Below are positions 54,549 to 62,639 of a stretch of DNA of 64,000 bases, piece after piece. This stretch comes from JANQEU01 sp965601455 (GTDB taxonomy: Bacteria > Bacteroidota > Bacteroidia > Cytophagales > Cyclobacteriaceae), in NCBI GenBank assembly GCA_965601455.1, contig OZ271831.1, positions 1,860,001 through 1,924,000 of the forward strand, read 5' to 3'. Position numbers and translations under genes: made by a program. The notes beneath the pieces are model-generated. The model was not told the DNA's origin and made no database searches. It saw only the letters and a program-made list of their open reading frames with translations. How positions within the stretch are numbered: the first letter of the stretch is position 1; each line of letters starts with the position of its first letter.

Positions 54549-57500
54549 TTATTCTATCTTCTTATACGAAGAAAACGGACTTAGATCTAATGATTCCATC
54601 GACGACTGGAAATCTGGCCATTCGCTTTCATAGTAACCGTTGATAACGTCCAATGCTTCACCTAACTCAGACTTAAACCGCTCGATGAGACCAACCTCGG
54701 TTCGAGTAGGAGAGTGCAAACCGTTAAGCGTGTATCTTCTTGCAAACTGGTAGTATGCATTTAGAGTCTGACCCTGATTTCTTGTAATTCCCTGTCTTTC
54801 ATCTTCCTTCCCGAAGAAAAGGTCCAACATGGAGTTGATTGTATCAGAAGCATTCTTAGCACTTTTAAGAGCTTCTTCGAACTCCGACTCACTTTTGTCT
54901 TTCATTCTCTTTTCAAAGTCTTTAACAATCTTCAAAGATCCTTTGAGCTGCTCCACTGCCTTAAGTGCTTTTAGGCCCTCACTCTCGAGGTCTTTGTATG
55001 CATTATAACGTTCCTGAATGTCACTTTCTGTCAACTCCAACCGGTAATCATACTTTACTTCAATTTCAGTGGAGTCCATAGCAGTACCGTATGTAAATCG
55101 TACTTTATATATCCCTGGTAAGACACCTACGCCTCGTGGTTCCTCCTTTGATATATCTCGTTTCCTCTGTAAACGTGCTACACCCTTTTCTTCCATTCCC
55201 CATTCAAAACGATAGACACCGCTTTCCTTTGGACTTTTTTTCTTTATGGTCCGGATAAGCTCATTTTCATTATTAAATACCTGGAATGTTATGGAGTCAT
55301 AAGAAACGCCATCCTCTTTCGAATCCTCTGTTTTTTCTGGCACCGAAAGAGAGTAACTAATAAGTGCATTTGTTGTTCTATTTTGACCGTGGAACATGGC
55401 ATCAGCTCCAAATCGGGATCCAGTAGGTTGCTGAGTAGCAACATTATAGGCAACCGGTGGATCATACACTTTTAGCGTTGACGACAACATACCTGAACCT
55501 TCGGAGGCTAGAGCCCTCAATGGTCTAATGTCGTCCATAACCCAGGCTGCTCTTCCGAATGTACCAATAACAAGATCATGATCCCTTGGATGAATGACTA
55601 AATCCATAACGTTGGTAGTCGGGAATCCCGCTGTCCACTTGGTCCAGGTTGAAGCTCCATCTATACTTATATACAGCCCATCGTCGGTGCCTAAGAATAG
55701 CAGATTTGATTCTACCGGATCTTCAACTATACAGAGAGCATAGCTTTCCACATCATTTCCATCAACTATTCGTTGCCAGGATTTCCCATAGTCCTTAGTT
55801 TTAAAAACATACGGTACATAGTTATACCTTCGGTAGTCATTCGCTACCAAAAGGGCTTCACCGTTATTTTTGTTTGAAGGTTTGATTTGCGTAATCCATG
55901 CACCAGCTGGCATTCCTTTTACATTGCCACTCACATTAGTCCAGCTTGACCCGTTATCTCTTGTGACTTGTACCTGTCCATCATCCGTTCCAGCCCAGAT
56001 TACGTTTTCTTCCGTTGGATCCGGTTCAATCACCAGCACCGTACAGAAGTTTTCTGCTCCCGTCGCATCCATCGTGAGGCCACCGCTATCACCCTGTTTC
56101 TGTTTCTCAGGATCATTTGTTGTTAGATCTGGTGAGATGATATCCCAAGTCTGACCACCGTCAGTTGACCGATGTACGAATTGACTGCCAAAATAGATCA
56201 CCTCTGGATTTCGCGGATCACGATTCATTGCAGCATTCCAATTAAATCGTAGTTCTACATCACCTTCAGGGTAGGTAGGACGAACAAGTTCGTTGTAGCC
56301 GGTAACGCGGTCATAAATGGATGCGAAACCTTGCTGTGATGTAGAAATACCATACCTGGAATTAGTAGGGTGGGGTAATACGTCAAAACCATCTCCAAAT
56401 GAGATTTCTTGCCAATAACTGTTTCGAATAGCTTGTGCTTTCCATACATAAGCTGGTCCGGCCCAGGACCCATTATCTTGCATACCTCCGTATACGTTGT
56501 AAGGAATTTCATTATCAACCGCGATATGGTAAAACTGAGCTACCGGGATAGTCTGTACAAAGCTCCAGGATTTACCACCATCACGGGTAATGTTTAGACC
56601 GCCGTCATTTCCATCCATCATGAACTTACCGTTTTCAGGATGAATCCACCAGGCATGATGATCTGGGTGAACGCCATTATTTGCACCGTATGCCGGCATT
56701 AATGAGCTGAAATTTTTACCTCCATCTTCACTGACATTTACGAATGTGAAAACGCTGTAAACTCGATTCTCATTGGAAGGATCAACAAAGATGTCCGAAT
56801 AGTAAAATGGTCGGTTTCCAATATCACTTTTATTATTGATCATTTCCCAGGTGAATCCACCATCATCCGACCGGTAAAGGGCATTCTTTTTAGATTCCAC
56901 TAAGGCATATACACGATTAGGTTCACTGGGAGCAATCGCTAATCCAATTCTTCCAAGCTCACCTTTTGGTAGACCATCTTCGTCTGTACGTTTCTTCCAG
57001 GTCTCTCCTCCATCAAAGGATACATATAGTCCACTGCCCGGTCCACCAGATTTAAAGAACCATGGGTCTCTTTTGTGCTCCCACATGGCTGCCATAATCT
57101 TATTAGGATTAGTTGGGTCCATTACAAGATCTGCAGTTCCGGTATTTTCGTTTACGTAAAGAACCTTTCGCCAGCTTTTTCCACCGTCCGTAGTTTTGTA
57201 CACTCCTCTATCTGGATGTGTTCCCCAGGGTGATCCAATTGCTCCAACGAATACGATGTCCGGATTATCAGGATGAATGATAATTCTGTGGATGTGCCGG
57301 GTGTTTTCAAGTCCCATCTTTGTCCAATTTTTACCACCATCAAGACTTCGATAAATTCCATTACCACCATTTAAGGAGTTTCTTGGGTTTCCTTCGCCAG
57401 TACCAACCCATACTACCGAAGGGTTTGATTGGGTTATCGCCACCGCACCAATAGAAGCGGTAGTTTGATCATCAAAAATCGGATTCCATTTGATTCCACC

Positions 57501-57707
57501 TGATTCTGATTTCCATAAACCTCCAGAGGCTGTTCCGACATACATAATCCTTGGATCATCGGTAACGACATCAATGGAAGTGACTCTTCCCGCCATTCCA
57601 GCTGGACCGATACTTCGGGGTGCCATTGATTCAAAAAGATCCATGTCCAATTTCTGAGCATTTATCATTAATGGCAGAAATAGGATGGCAACAAATAAAT
57701 TCTTCAT
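54549..57707 (-). CDS. Secreted BNR/VPS10-like beta-propeller protein
   Basis: A 1052-residue secreted protein. The signal peptide ends near LPLMINAQ. Residues 20-760 carry at least eleven BNR (Asp-box) repeats of the form S/T-x-D-G-G-x-x-W: SLDGGKNWTKM, TTDGGKSWRKV, SFDGGETWKKR, SDDGGFTWEM, TRDGGKSWSFV, STDGGQTWDII and others. Two tandem propellers in the style of VPS10/sortilin or xyloglucanase folds are implied. A beta domain follows (DSITFQVFNNENELIRTIKK), then a helical C-terminal region. Enzymatic activity (glycosidase) is not certain, as I see no obvious acidic pair. It is followed by the DUF5916 gene. Confidence 0.88.
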   Translation of the reverse strand: MKNLFVAILFLPLMINAQKLDMDLFESMAPRSIGPAGMAGRVTSIDVVTDDPRIMYVGTASGGLWKSESGGIKWNPIFDDQTTASIGAVAITQSNPSVVWVGTGEGNPRNSLNGGNGIYRSLDGGKNWTKMGLENTRHIHRIIIHPDNPDIVFVGAIGSPWGTHPDRGVYKTTDGGKSWRKVLYVNENTGTADLVMDPTNPNKIMAAMWEHKRDPWFFKSGGPGSGLYVSFDGGETWKKRTDEDGLPKGELGRIGLAIAPSEPNRVYALVESKKNALYRSDDGGFTWEMINNKSDIGNRPFYYSDIFVDPSNENRVYSVFTFVNVSEDGGKNFSSLMPAYGANNGVHPDHHAWWIHPENGKFMMDGNDGGLNITRDGGKSWSFVQTIPVAQFYHIAVDNEIPYNVYGGMQDNGSWAGPAYVWKAQAIRNSYWQEISFGDGFDVLPHPTNSRYGISTSQQGFASIYDRVTGYNELVRPTYPEGDVELRFNWNAAMNRDPRNPEVIYFGSQFVHRSTDGGQTWDIISPDLTTNDPEKQKQGDSGGLTMDATGAENFCTVLVIEPDPTEENVIWAGTDDGQVQVTRDNGSSWTNVSGNVKGMPAGAWITQIKPSNKNNGEALLVANDYRRYNYVPYVFKTKDYGKSWQRIVDGNDVESYALCIVEDPVESNLLFLGTDDGLYISIDGASTWTKWTAGFPTTNVMDLVIHPRDHDLVIGTFGRAAWVMDDIRPLRALASEGSGMLSSTLKVYDPPVAYNVATQQPTGSRFGADAMFHGQNRTTNALISYSLSVPEKTEDSKEDGVSYDSITFQVFNNENELIRTIKKKSPKESGVYRFEWGMEEKGVARLQRKRDISKEEPRGVGVLPGIYKVRFTYGTAMDSTEIEVKYDYRLELTESDIQERYNAYKDLESEGLKALKAVEQLKGSLKIVKDFEKRMKDKSESEFEEALKSAKNASDTINSMLDLFFGKEDERQGITRNQGQTLNAYYQFARRYTLNGLHSPTRTEVGLIERFKSELGEALDVINGYYESEWPDFQSSMESLDLSPFSSYKKIE

Positions 57708-57786
57708 TTCATACAGTTTTTGGAATGAGCGAACTTAGATAGAATTATTAGGCAATACTTGGACATTTATATGATTGGTCAAAAAA

Positions 57787-57813
57787 AAAGTAGGCGCCAC
57801 TGACGCCTACTTT
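57787..57813. terminator. Rho-independent terminator of the zinc-ribbon gene
   Basis: Perfect 10-base arms AAAGTAGGCG (57787-57796) and CGCCTACTTT (57804-57813). On the minus strand the stem is followed by a T-run (57781-57789), 24 bases after the zinc-ribbon stop. Confidence 0.88.
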
Positions 57814-57836
57814 CTAAAAAATATCTTTTACGATTA

Positions 57837-57995
57837 TTACTTTCCTTCCACTCGGTTAGCGCAATCTTCACACAGAACTTCCTCTCTCTCGTCGTCGTAG
57901 TAGTAATCCTCTCCGATTGTAATGAGTCGATTACAATGGTCACATATCATGTCAACTTCAACGAGTGTTGGGGCGAGTGTTTCTGTATATTCCAT
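57837..57995 (-). CDS. 52-residue zinc-ribbon-like protein
   Basis: A small protein starting MEYTETLAPTLVEVDM. It has two CxxC pairs: ICDHCNRLI at residues 18-21 and VLCEDCANRV at residues 42-45, separated by 20 acidic and tyrosine-rich residues (GEDYYYDDEREE). The spacing is that of a LIM-like or treble-clef zinc knuckle. No signal peptide is present. The gene has its own leader and a strong terminator, so it is not an accident of frame, although it is shorter than usual gene-finding limits. Function is unknown. Confidence 0.75.
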   Translation of the reverse strand: MEYTETLAPTLVEVDMICDHCNRLITIGEDYYYDDEREEVLCEDCANRVEGK

Positions 57996-58163
57996 GTTAA
58001 GAAAAAGTTAAGATACAATGATTTCAAAAATAAGGAAAATTGTCTTTCACAAACGTTTTCGAAACATGTTTTAGTACGAAAACCCTACTGATTTTTGTCA
58101 GGTTCTAACTACCTTGATCTACTCTGCAACCTAATTCTTTGAATTACGGTTTACACTTACATC

Positions 58164-58577
58164 ATGCGATTACATCTTTCTCTCCTAATCATCGCTCTTT
58201 CGCTACCTCTTTTTTCAGAGGCTCAGGACGACGATTATCGTATGTTTTCGATTTATTTTGGTGGGGGTAGTCATTACGTCACGGAGGAACAGGCGAAAGA
58301 ATTGTATGAGTTTATCGGTGAAATTAAGGATATTGAAAACTACTCAATCTCTATTCACAGTCATACTGATAACATTGGTCCTGCCGAGTGGAATAAGTGG
58401 CTTTCCGAGATGAGGGGAGATGCAGCAATAGAGCTTTTAGTCCAGTACAACATATTTAGGGAAGTTATTACTAAGAAAGACTTCGGTCTCTATAATCCGG
58501 TTTACGACAATTCCACCTGGTGGGGACGCCGAATGAATCGACGTGTAGATATCATATTCTGGCCTGTTGTAATGTAA
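58164..58577 (+). CDS. Small OmpA-like periplasmic protein
   Basis: A 137-residue protein with a signal peptide (LSLLIIALSLPLFSEAQ) and a single OmpA C-terminal-like domain. The peptidoglycan-binding pattern is recognisable: ISIHSHTDNIGPAEWNKWLSEMRGDAAIELL, then MNRRVDIIFW at the end. The family's second Asp/Arg pair (here DN and NRRVD) is kept. There is no barrel, so it probably tethers or senses peptidoglycan. It stands alone and converges on the next gene; the stop codons abut. Confidence 0.85.
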   Translation: MRLHLSLLIIALSLPLFSEAQDDDYRMFSIYFGGGSHYVTEEQAKELYEFIGEIKDIENYSISIHSHTDNIGPAEWNKWLSEMRGDAAIELLVQYNIFREVITKKDFGLYNPVYDNSTWWGRRMNRRVDIIFWPVVM

Positions 58578-59153
58578 CTAGTTCCTGGGAGGGTTGATCA
58601 TGATGTGAGCCCGATGAGTACCGGGATCCATGATCCAGGGACCACCTGGTGCCGAAGGACTTAATGGCAATCCTGTAGACTCAGAGGTAGCATAAGGGAT
58701 GTAAACAACAAACCTGAGGTATTGATCTTCAACTTCCTTGGATTCGGAATTTACTTTTCCGGTTAACACATATAATGTACTTCTTTCAGGTAGTTTGAGT
58801 TTTCCACTTTTAACCTCTTCCTCCCGAATATCAAAACGCTCTTTATGACCTAAGCCCTGCGCCTTCAACTCTCTACCTCTTGCCATGTAAGGCTCCATAT
58901 CCTTATGATAAGCGGCAACACTAAATCCTTCAGCATTTGGATCATCAGACAAGCAGATCATGGAATTGGTGCCTTCACGCAGGGTGGTAAGATCACCTGA
59001 TTCATTGTACCCTAATACTGTTGCATTTTCTTTAAACCCATCAGGTGCCGCTAAAGTTGCCGTTTTAATTTGCCATTCCTTAGAAGGAACTTGAGCATCC
59101 GATATCATGTAAGTCAGTAGACAGAGAGTAAACAGGAATTTCTTCATGATCAT
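58578..59153 (-). CDS. Secreted protein of unknown function
   Basis: A 191-residue protein with a signal peptide (KKFLFTLCLLTYMISDAQ). The start at 59153 is preferred because a strong GGAGG ribosome site sits 8 bases upstream; the frame remains open further up, but that part is the ribosome site itself. The mature part is mixed alpha/beta: WQIKTATLAAPDGFKENATVLGYN, TNSMICLSDDPNAEGFSVAAYHKDMEPYMARGRELK, and a C-terminal WIMDPGTHRAHIMINPPRN. I cannot name a family. The DPGTHRAHIMI end may be a short metal-binding segment. The gene stands alone. Confidence 0.7.
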   Translation of the reverse strand: MIMKKFLFTLCLLTYMISDAQVPSKEWQIKTATLAAPDGFKENATVLGYNESGDLTTLREGTNSMICLSDDPNAEGFSVAAYHKDMEPYMARGRELKAQGLGHKERFDIREEEVKSGKLKLPERSTLYVLTGKVNSESKEVEDQYLRFVVYIPYATSESTGLPLSPSAPGGPWIMDPGTHRAHIMINPPRN

Positions 59154-59295
59154 TGATATTTCCTCCAATTTAGTGATTTAAGGACTATTTTTAATCATGA
59201 CTTACGTGAATGGAAGGGTAAAAATTGTTTAAACGTCAAAATCAATGTCCAGGAAAGAAAATACCCATTTAACAAGGGATATTCCGAACTGCCTT

Positions 59296-59318
59296 CAAAA
59301 TACTTTGACAGTATTTTG
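59296..59318. promoter_or_regulatory. Perfect inverted repeat upstream of the chemosensory operon
   Basis: CAAAATACT (59296-59304) and AGTATTTTG (59310-59318) are perfect inverted repeats around a 5-base TTGAC spacer, 46 bases before the first cheW ATG. A TTGAC-like -33 within an operator is possible. No T-run follows, so it is unlikely to be a terminator. Confidence 0.45.
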
Positions 59319-59364
59319 TGTCTGTCTAATTTCAAGCTGATTTTACCGTGAACTAACCACTACC

Positions 59365-59997
59365 ATGGCACTTGGAGAAAACCTGAAAAACAAAAAACCA
59401 GCAAAGAACCAAAAAGCAGGAACTTCCACGAAAACTAGCGAAGAAGACATCATTAATCAGGAAACTGAAGTTAAATCGGATGCGGGTAGTGATCAGGCGG
59501 AAGTGTTAGATCAGCAGGGTGAGGAGCATATCGCTGATGAATCTATGATTTCGGTGGATGATAGAAAGCAATTAGTGATTTTTCCTATAGATAGGGAGGA
59601 ATATGCGTTTGACATCGATAAAGTAAAAGAAGTGGTAAGCACACCGCCCATTGCAAAAGTTCCTCATGTGGAAAACTACATCCTTGGTGTGGCGAATATC
59701 AGAGGTAATGTGATGGCAATTGTCGATTTAAGACAAGTTTTAGGAATGCATACCGAGTCTGATCATAGTGATCTTAAATACCTAATGGTTATTAATGACG
59801 ACGTGTATCAAATTGCCATGGCTGTTAGTAAAGTACCGGAAACACTAGTAATCGATGAAAAAGAAATAGGTAAACCGGATGGTGTAATGATGAAGAATAC
59901 AGAGGATCAACGGTTTTTAAAGGGGATTATCCGGAGAGATAAACGGATGATTATGCTTTTAGATATTATGGAAATGTTTGGTGAGGTTCGATCATAA
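59365..59997 (+). CDS. cheW: CheW-domain protein with ParB-like N-terminal tail
   Basis: A 210-residue coupling protein. Residues 65-205 are a normal CheW domain: QLVIFPIDREEYAFDIDKVKEVV, VENYILGVANIRGNVMAIVDLRQVLG, and IIRRDKRMIMLLDIMEMFGE. It should link receptors to CheA in a chemosensory array. The extra N-terminus of about 65 residues begins MALGENLKNKKPAKNQK, then becomes acidic. Its first eight residues nearly match those of the second CheW in the operon. This kind of short basic LGxxL tail resembles the segment of ParB that touches ParA; the parA-like gene follows after 21 bases. There is no signal or membrane segment. Confidence 0.92.
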   Translation: MALGENLKNKKPAKNQKAGTSTKTSEEDIINQETEVKSDAGSDQAEVLDQQGEEHIADESMISVDDRKQLVIFPIDREEYAFDIDKVKEVVSTPPIAKVPHVENYILGVANIRGNVMAIVDLRQVLGMHTESDHSDLKYLMVINDDVYQIAMAVSKVPETLVIDEKEIGKPDGVMMKNTEDQRFLKGIIRRDKRMIMLLDIMEMFGEVRS

Positions 59998-60018
59998 TAT
60001 ATAACTGTAATAAGCATT

Positions 60019-60762
60019 ATGATTATATCCATTGTCAACCAAAAAGGAGGAACAGGTAAAACAACCACTGCGGTTAACCTGGGTGCTGCACTGGCTGAAA
60101 AAAAGAAGAAAGTACTTTTGGTGGATATGGATCCACAAGGAAGTCTATCCTATTCTTTAGGAATCACAGATTTCGATCAATCCATGGCAGATGTACTCCT
60201 TGGTGAAACCAGCCTTGAGAACATAATTACACAGGCCGAAAATATGGATATTGCTCCCTCGAATACAGGTCTTGCGGATACCGAATTAACCCTGTTCCAA
60301 AGCGATAACAGGGAGTCTATTCTGAAACAGTTTTTTTCGAATTTAGACGCCTATGACTATGTAATGATTGATTGCCCTCCTTCGTTGTCATTACTTACTA
60401 TCAACTCTTTAAATGCCTCAGAAGGAGTGATTATTCCAATGCAAATGGAAGTTTTAAGTTTACAAGGCCTGGACCTTATTGTGGATACTATCAATAAAAT
60501 TCAGGAAGCCCTTAATCCTAATTTGGACATACTTGGTATCCTCCCTGTTATGGTCGATAAAAGAAAAAAATTGAGTACTGAAGTTCTTGATTATATTGAT
60601 GACAACTATGACTTTAGGCTCTTTGATAGTCATATTCGAACAAATGTTCGAGCATCTGAAGCTCCGTCGTTTGGTCAAAGTGTAATCGCCTATGACGCAT
60701 CATCGAATAGTGCACAGGATTACAAGGCATTAGCAAAGGAATTTCTTAAAATCTATAAGTAA
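60019..60762 (+). CDS. ParA-family ATPase of a chemosensory operon
   Basis: A 247-residue Walker-type ATPase of the ParA/MinD class. The deviant Walker A is IVNQKGGTGKTTTAVNLGAAL with both lysines; Walker A' is VLLVDMDPQGSLSYSLG, and Walker B is YVMIDCPPSLSLLTINSL. There is no N-terminal helix-turn-helix, so it is the small ParA type that binds DNA nonspecifically and positions cargo. Placed between two cheW genes (21 and 7 bases away), it is most like PpfA of Rhodobacter or ParC of Vibrio, which position chemosensory arrays. No parB gene is nearby; the CheW tails are the obvious candidates for that role. Confidence 0.93.
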   Translation: MIISIVNQKGGTGKTTTAVNLGAALAEKKKKVLLVDMDPQGSLSYSLGITDFDQSMADVLLGETSLENIITQAENMDIAPSNTGLADTELTLFQSDNRESILKQFFSNLDAYDYVMIDCPPSLSLLTINSLNASEGVIIPMQMEVLSLQGLDLIVDTINKIQEALNPNLDILGILPVMVDKRKKLSTEVLDYIDDNYDFRLFDSHIRTNVRASEAPSFGQSVIAYDASSNSAQDYKALAKEFLKIYK

Positions 60763-60769
60763 CTAAAGA

Positions 60770-61588
60770 ATGGCTTTAGGTAAGAATTTAAAAAAACAAC
60801 AACTCATTCCTACAAACGGTAAAGCTGAAGGAAAGAAGAAATCTCAGGGGAAAAAGGCTGAATCTCAATCTTCGACCACCGCTGAGGCGAAGAAAAAAGC
60901 AGTAAAGAAGCCAACAAGCTCTAAACAACAAGCTACTAAATCATCAGCGAAGAAGGCAACACCTAAGAAGTCGACGCCCAAAAAGTCTTCCACGGAATCG
61001 ACTCGAACAGCGAAATCCAGAGCTAAAAGAGATACATCATCAAGGCAGGCTAAGGAGCTAATCGAGCGCAAAAAAAGGTTGACCGAAAAGTTTAAAGCTG
61101 AATTTCAGAAGATCAGTGAGAAAAAGCTTCATCTTATCGTATTTCGGTTAGGTAGTCAGTTCTATGCTATTGAGATTGGACAAACAAAAGAGGTGGTGGT
61201 AACACCCGAAATCTCAGAAGTTCCTCATATGCCCTTTTACGTACGTGGATTGGTGAATATTAGAGGTGCAGTTATTGTAGCCCTTGATCTTGAAAAGAAG
61301 TACGGTCTGTTAAAGGATGAGGATGAGCTGAACAGGAAGTACATAATTGTTATAAATAGCAATGAGTTTAATGTCGGCATACTATCAAAGGATGTTCCAA
61401 CCACGCTCATTATTGAAGGTAAGAACTTGAGTAGTCCGGCAGGTTACATGTTCTCGGCTTCCATTGACATAAGCTACATTAAAGGCATTGTCAAGGAAGA
61501 AAATCGTTTGATATATCTGATAGATATTGAAGAACTCATAGCTGGAGACCAGGTTGGTGAAATATCGGGTTTAGAGAATAGCCTATAA
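60770..61588 (+). CDS. cheW: CheW-domain protein with histone H1-like tail
   Basis: A 272-residue coupling protein. Residues 118-260 are a CheW domain: KLHLIVFRLGSQFYAIEIG, FYVRGLVNIRGAVIVALDLEKKYG, and a closing IKGIVKEENRLIYLIDIEELI. The first 115 residues are an unusual basic, disordered tail of Lys, Ala, Ser, Thr and Gln (KKPTSSKQQATKSSAKKA, then two TPKK motifs) like a histone H1 C-terminus. It opens with MALGKNLKK, almost identical in protein but not in DNA to the start of the first CheW. A DNA- or ParA-binding tail is likely. It lies 7 bases after the ParA gene and 4 bases before cheB. Confidence 0.93.
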   Translation: MALGKNLKKQQLIPTNGKAEGKKKSQGKKAESQSSTTAEAKKKAVKKPTSSKQQATKSSAKKATPKKSTPKKSSTESTRTAKSRAKRDTSSRQAKELIERKKRLTEKFKAEFQKISEKKLHLIVFRLGSQFYAIEIGQTKEVVVTPEISEVPHMPFYVRGLVNIRGAVIVALDLEKKYGLLKDEDELNRKYIIVINSNEFNVGILSKDVPTTLIIEGKNLSSPAGYMFSASIDISYIKGIVKEENRLIYLIDIEELIAGDQVGEISGLENSL

Positions 61589-61592
61589 GTAG

Positions 61593-62639
61593 TTGAAAAG
61601 AACGAAAATTAAAATACTAGTAGTTGATGACTCGGCCTTTATGAGGCTATTGTTAACGGATATTTTATCGGAGGATCCGATGCTGGAAGTCGTGGGTAGT
61701 GCCGAAAATGGAAAGGATGCCGTTGAAAAAGTACTGGAGCTCGATCCTGATGTGGTTATGCTTGATCTGAATATGGGAGAGTATGACGGTACTTATGCTG
61801 TTAAGGAGATAATGGCCGTCAGCCCAAAACCCATTTTGATTCTGAGCGCCGTTGGAAATTCAGATCTAGAACCAATTTTCGATGCCTTAAGGCATGGTGC
61901 TGTGGACTACATGAACAAGCCAGTTCGTGGAGGATCAAAAATGAGGGCGATGGAGGCGGAACTTAGAAATAAGATCAAGTCTATTGGGGGTGTTCAACCG
62001 GTAATTATCAAGTCCCACAGAAGAAAGAAAGCCACTCCAACTAAACACAAGTTTAAAGAAAATGCACACTACGAGCTGGTGGTCATTGGAGCCTCTACTG
62101 GAGGACCAACAGCAATTGAAGTAGTTATTTCCTCACTTCCCGAGAACCTGACTGTTCCGGTATTGATATGTCAACATATGCCTGCAAACTTCATAGCTCC
62201 ATTTGTTCAGCGACTTGATGATATAAGCCCATTGAATATTGTCATGGGTAGAGAAAAAATGGTGCCCAAAGCGGGTCAAATAATCATTGCACCAGGGGAG
62301 AAGAACATGATCCTGGAAAAGAACGAGAAAACCGGAGATCTGGAAATTGGATTTACAACCAAGAAATTTCGAGAGTACAACAATCCTTCGATCAATGCCC
62401 TTATGCTTTCTGTCGCTGGTGTTATTGGTTCAAAAAGTATTGGTGTGATTTTAACGGGAATGGGTAAAGATGGGGTCCAAGGTTTGACTGCCATAAAAGA
62501 AGCTGGGGGACTAACAGTCGCCCAGGACGAGGAATCCAGTGTTATTTACGGTATGCCACGTGTAGCTTATGAAAAGGGTGCCGTAAAAGAAGTACTGGAT
62601 TTAAAAGAAATTGGAAGTTTCATTATAAAGAATTTGTAA
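61593..62639 (+). CDS. cheB: Chemotaxis response regulator protein-glutamate methylesterase
   Basis: A 348-residue CheB, which removes methyl groups from receptor glutamates and resets adaptation. The receiver domain is at residues 7-125, with the acidic pair in VVDDSAF, the phospho-accepting aspartate in VVMLDLNMGEYDG (the usual MP is MG here) and the lysine in YMNKPV. The methylesterase domain follows with the catalytic serine in VIGASTGGPTAIE, histidine in ICQHMPANF and aspartate in ILTGMGKDGVQG. The start is a TTG at 61593; no in-frame ATG precedes the receiver. It is 4 bases after the second cheW. No cheR is visible to the right before the edge. Confidence 0.96.
   Translation: MKRTKIKILVVDDSAFMRLLLTDILSEDPMLEVVGSAENGKDAVEKVLELDPDVVMLDLNMGEYDGTYAVKEIMAVSPKPILILSAVGNSDLEPIFDALRHGAVDYMNKPVRGGSKMRAMEAELRNKIKSIGGVQPVIIKSHRRKKATPTKHKFKENAHYELVVIGASTGGPTAIEVVISSLPENLTVPVLICQHMPANFIAPFVQRLDDISPLNIVMGREKMVPKAGQIIIAPGEKNMILEKNEKTGDLEIGFTTKKFREYNNPSINALMLSVAGVIGSKSIGVILTGMGKDGVQGLTAIKEAGGLTVAQDEESSVIYGMPRVAYEKGAVKEVLDLKEIGSFIIKNL

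Noticed and set aside
60770..61120. Possible frameshift or contaminant in the lysine-rich stretch
   Set aside because: The frame stays open through to a normal CheW domain, and the codons are varied (aag/aaa, tct/tca), so the tail is genuine and not a simple repeat artefact.
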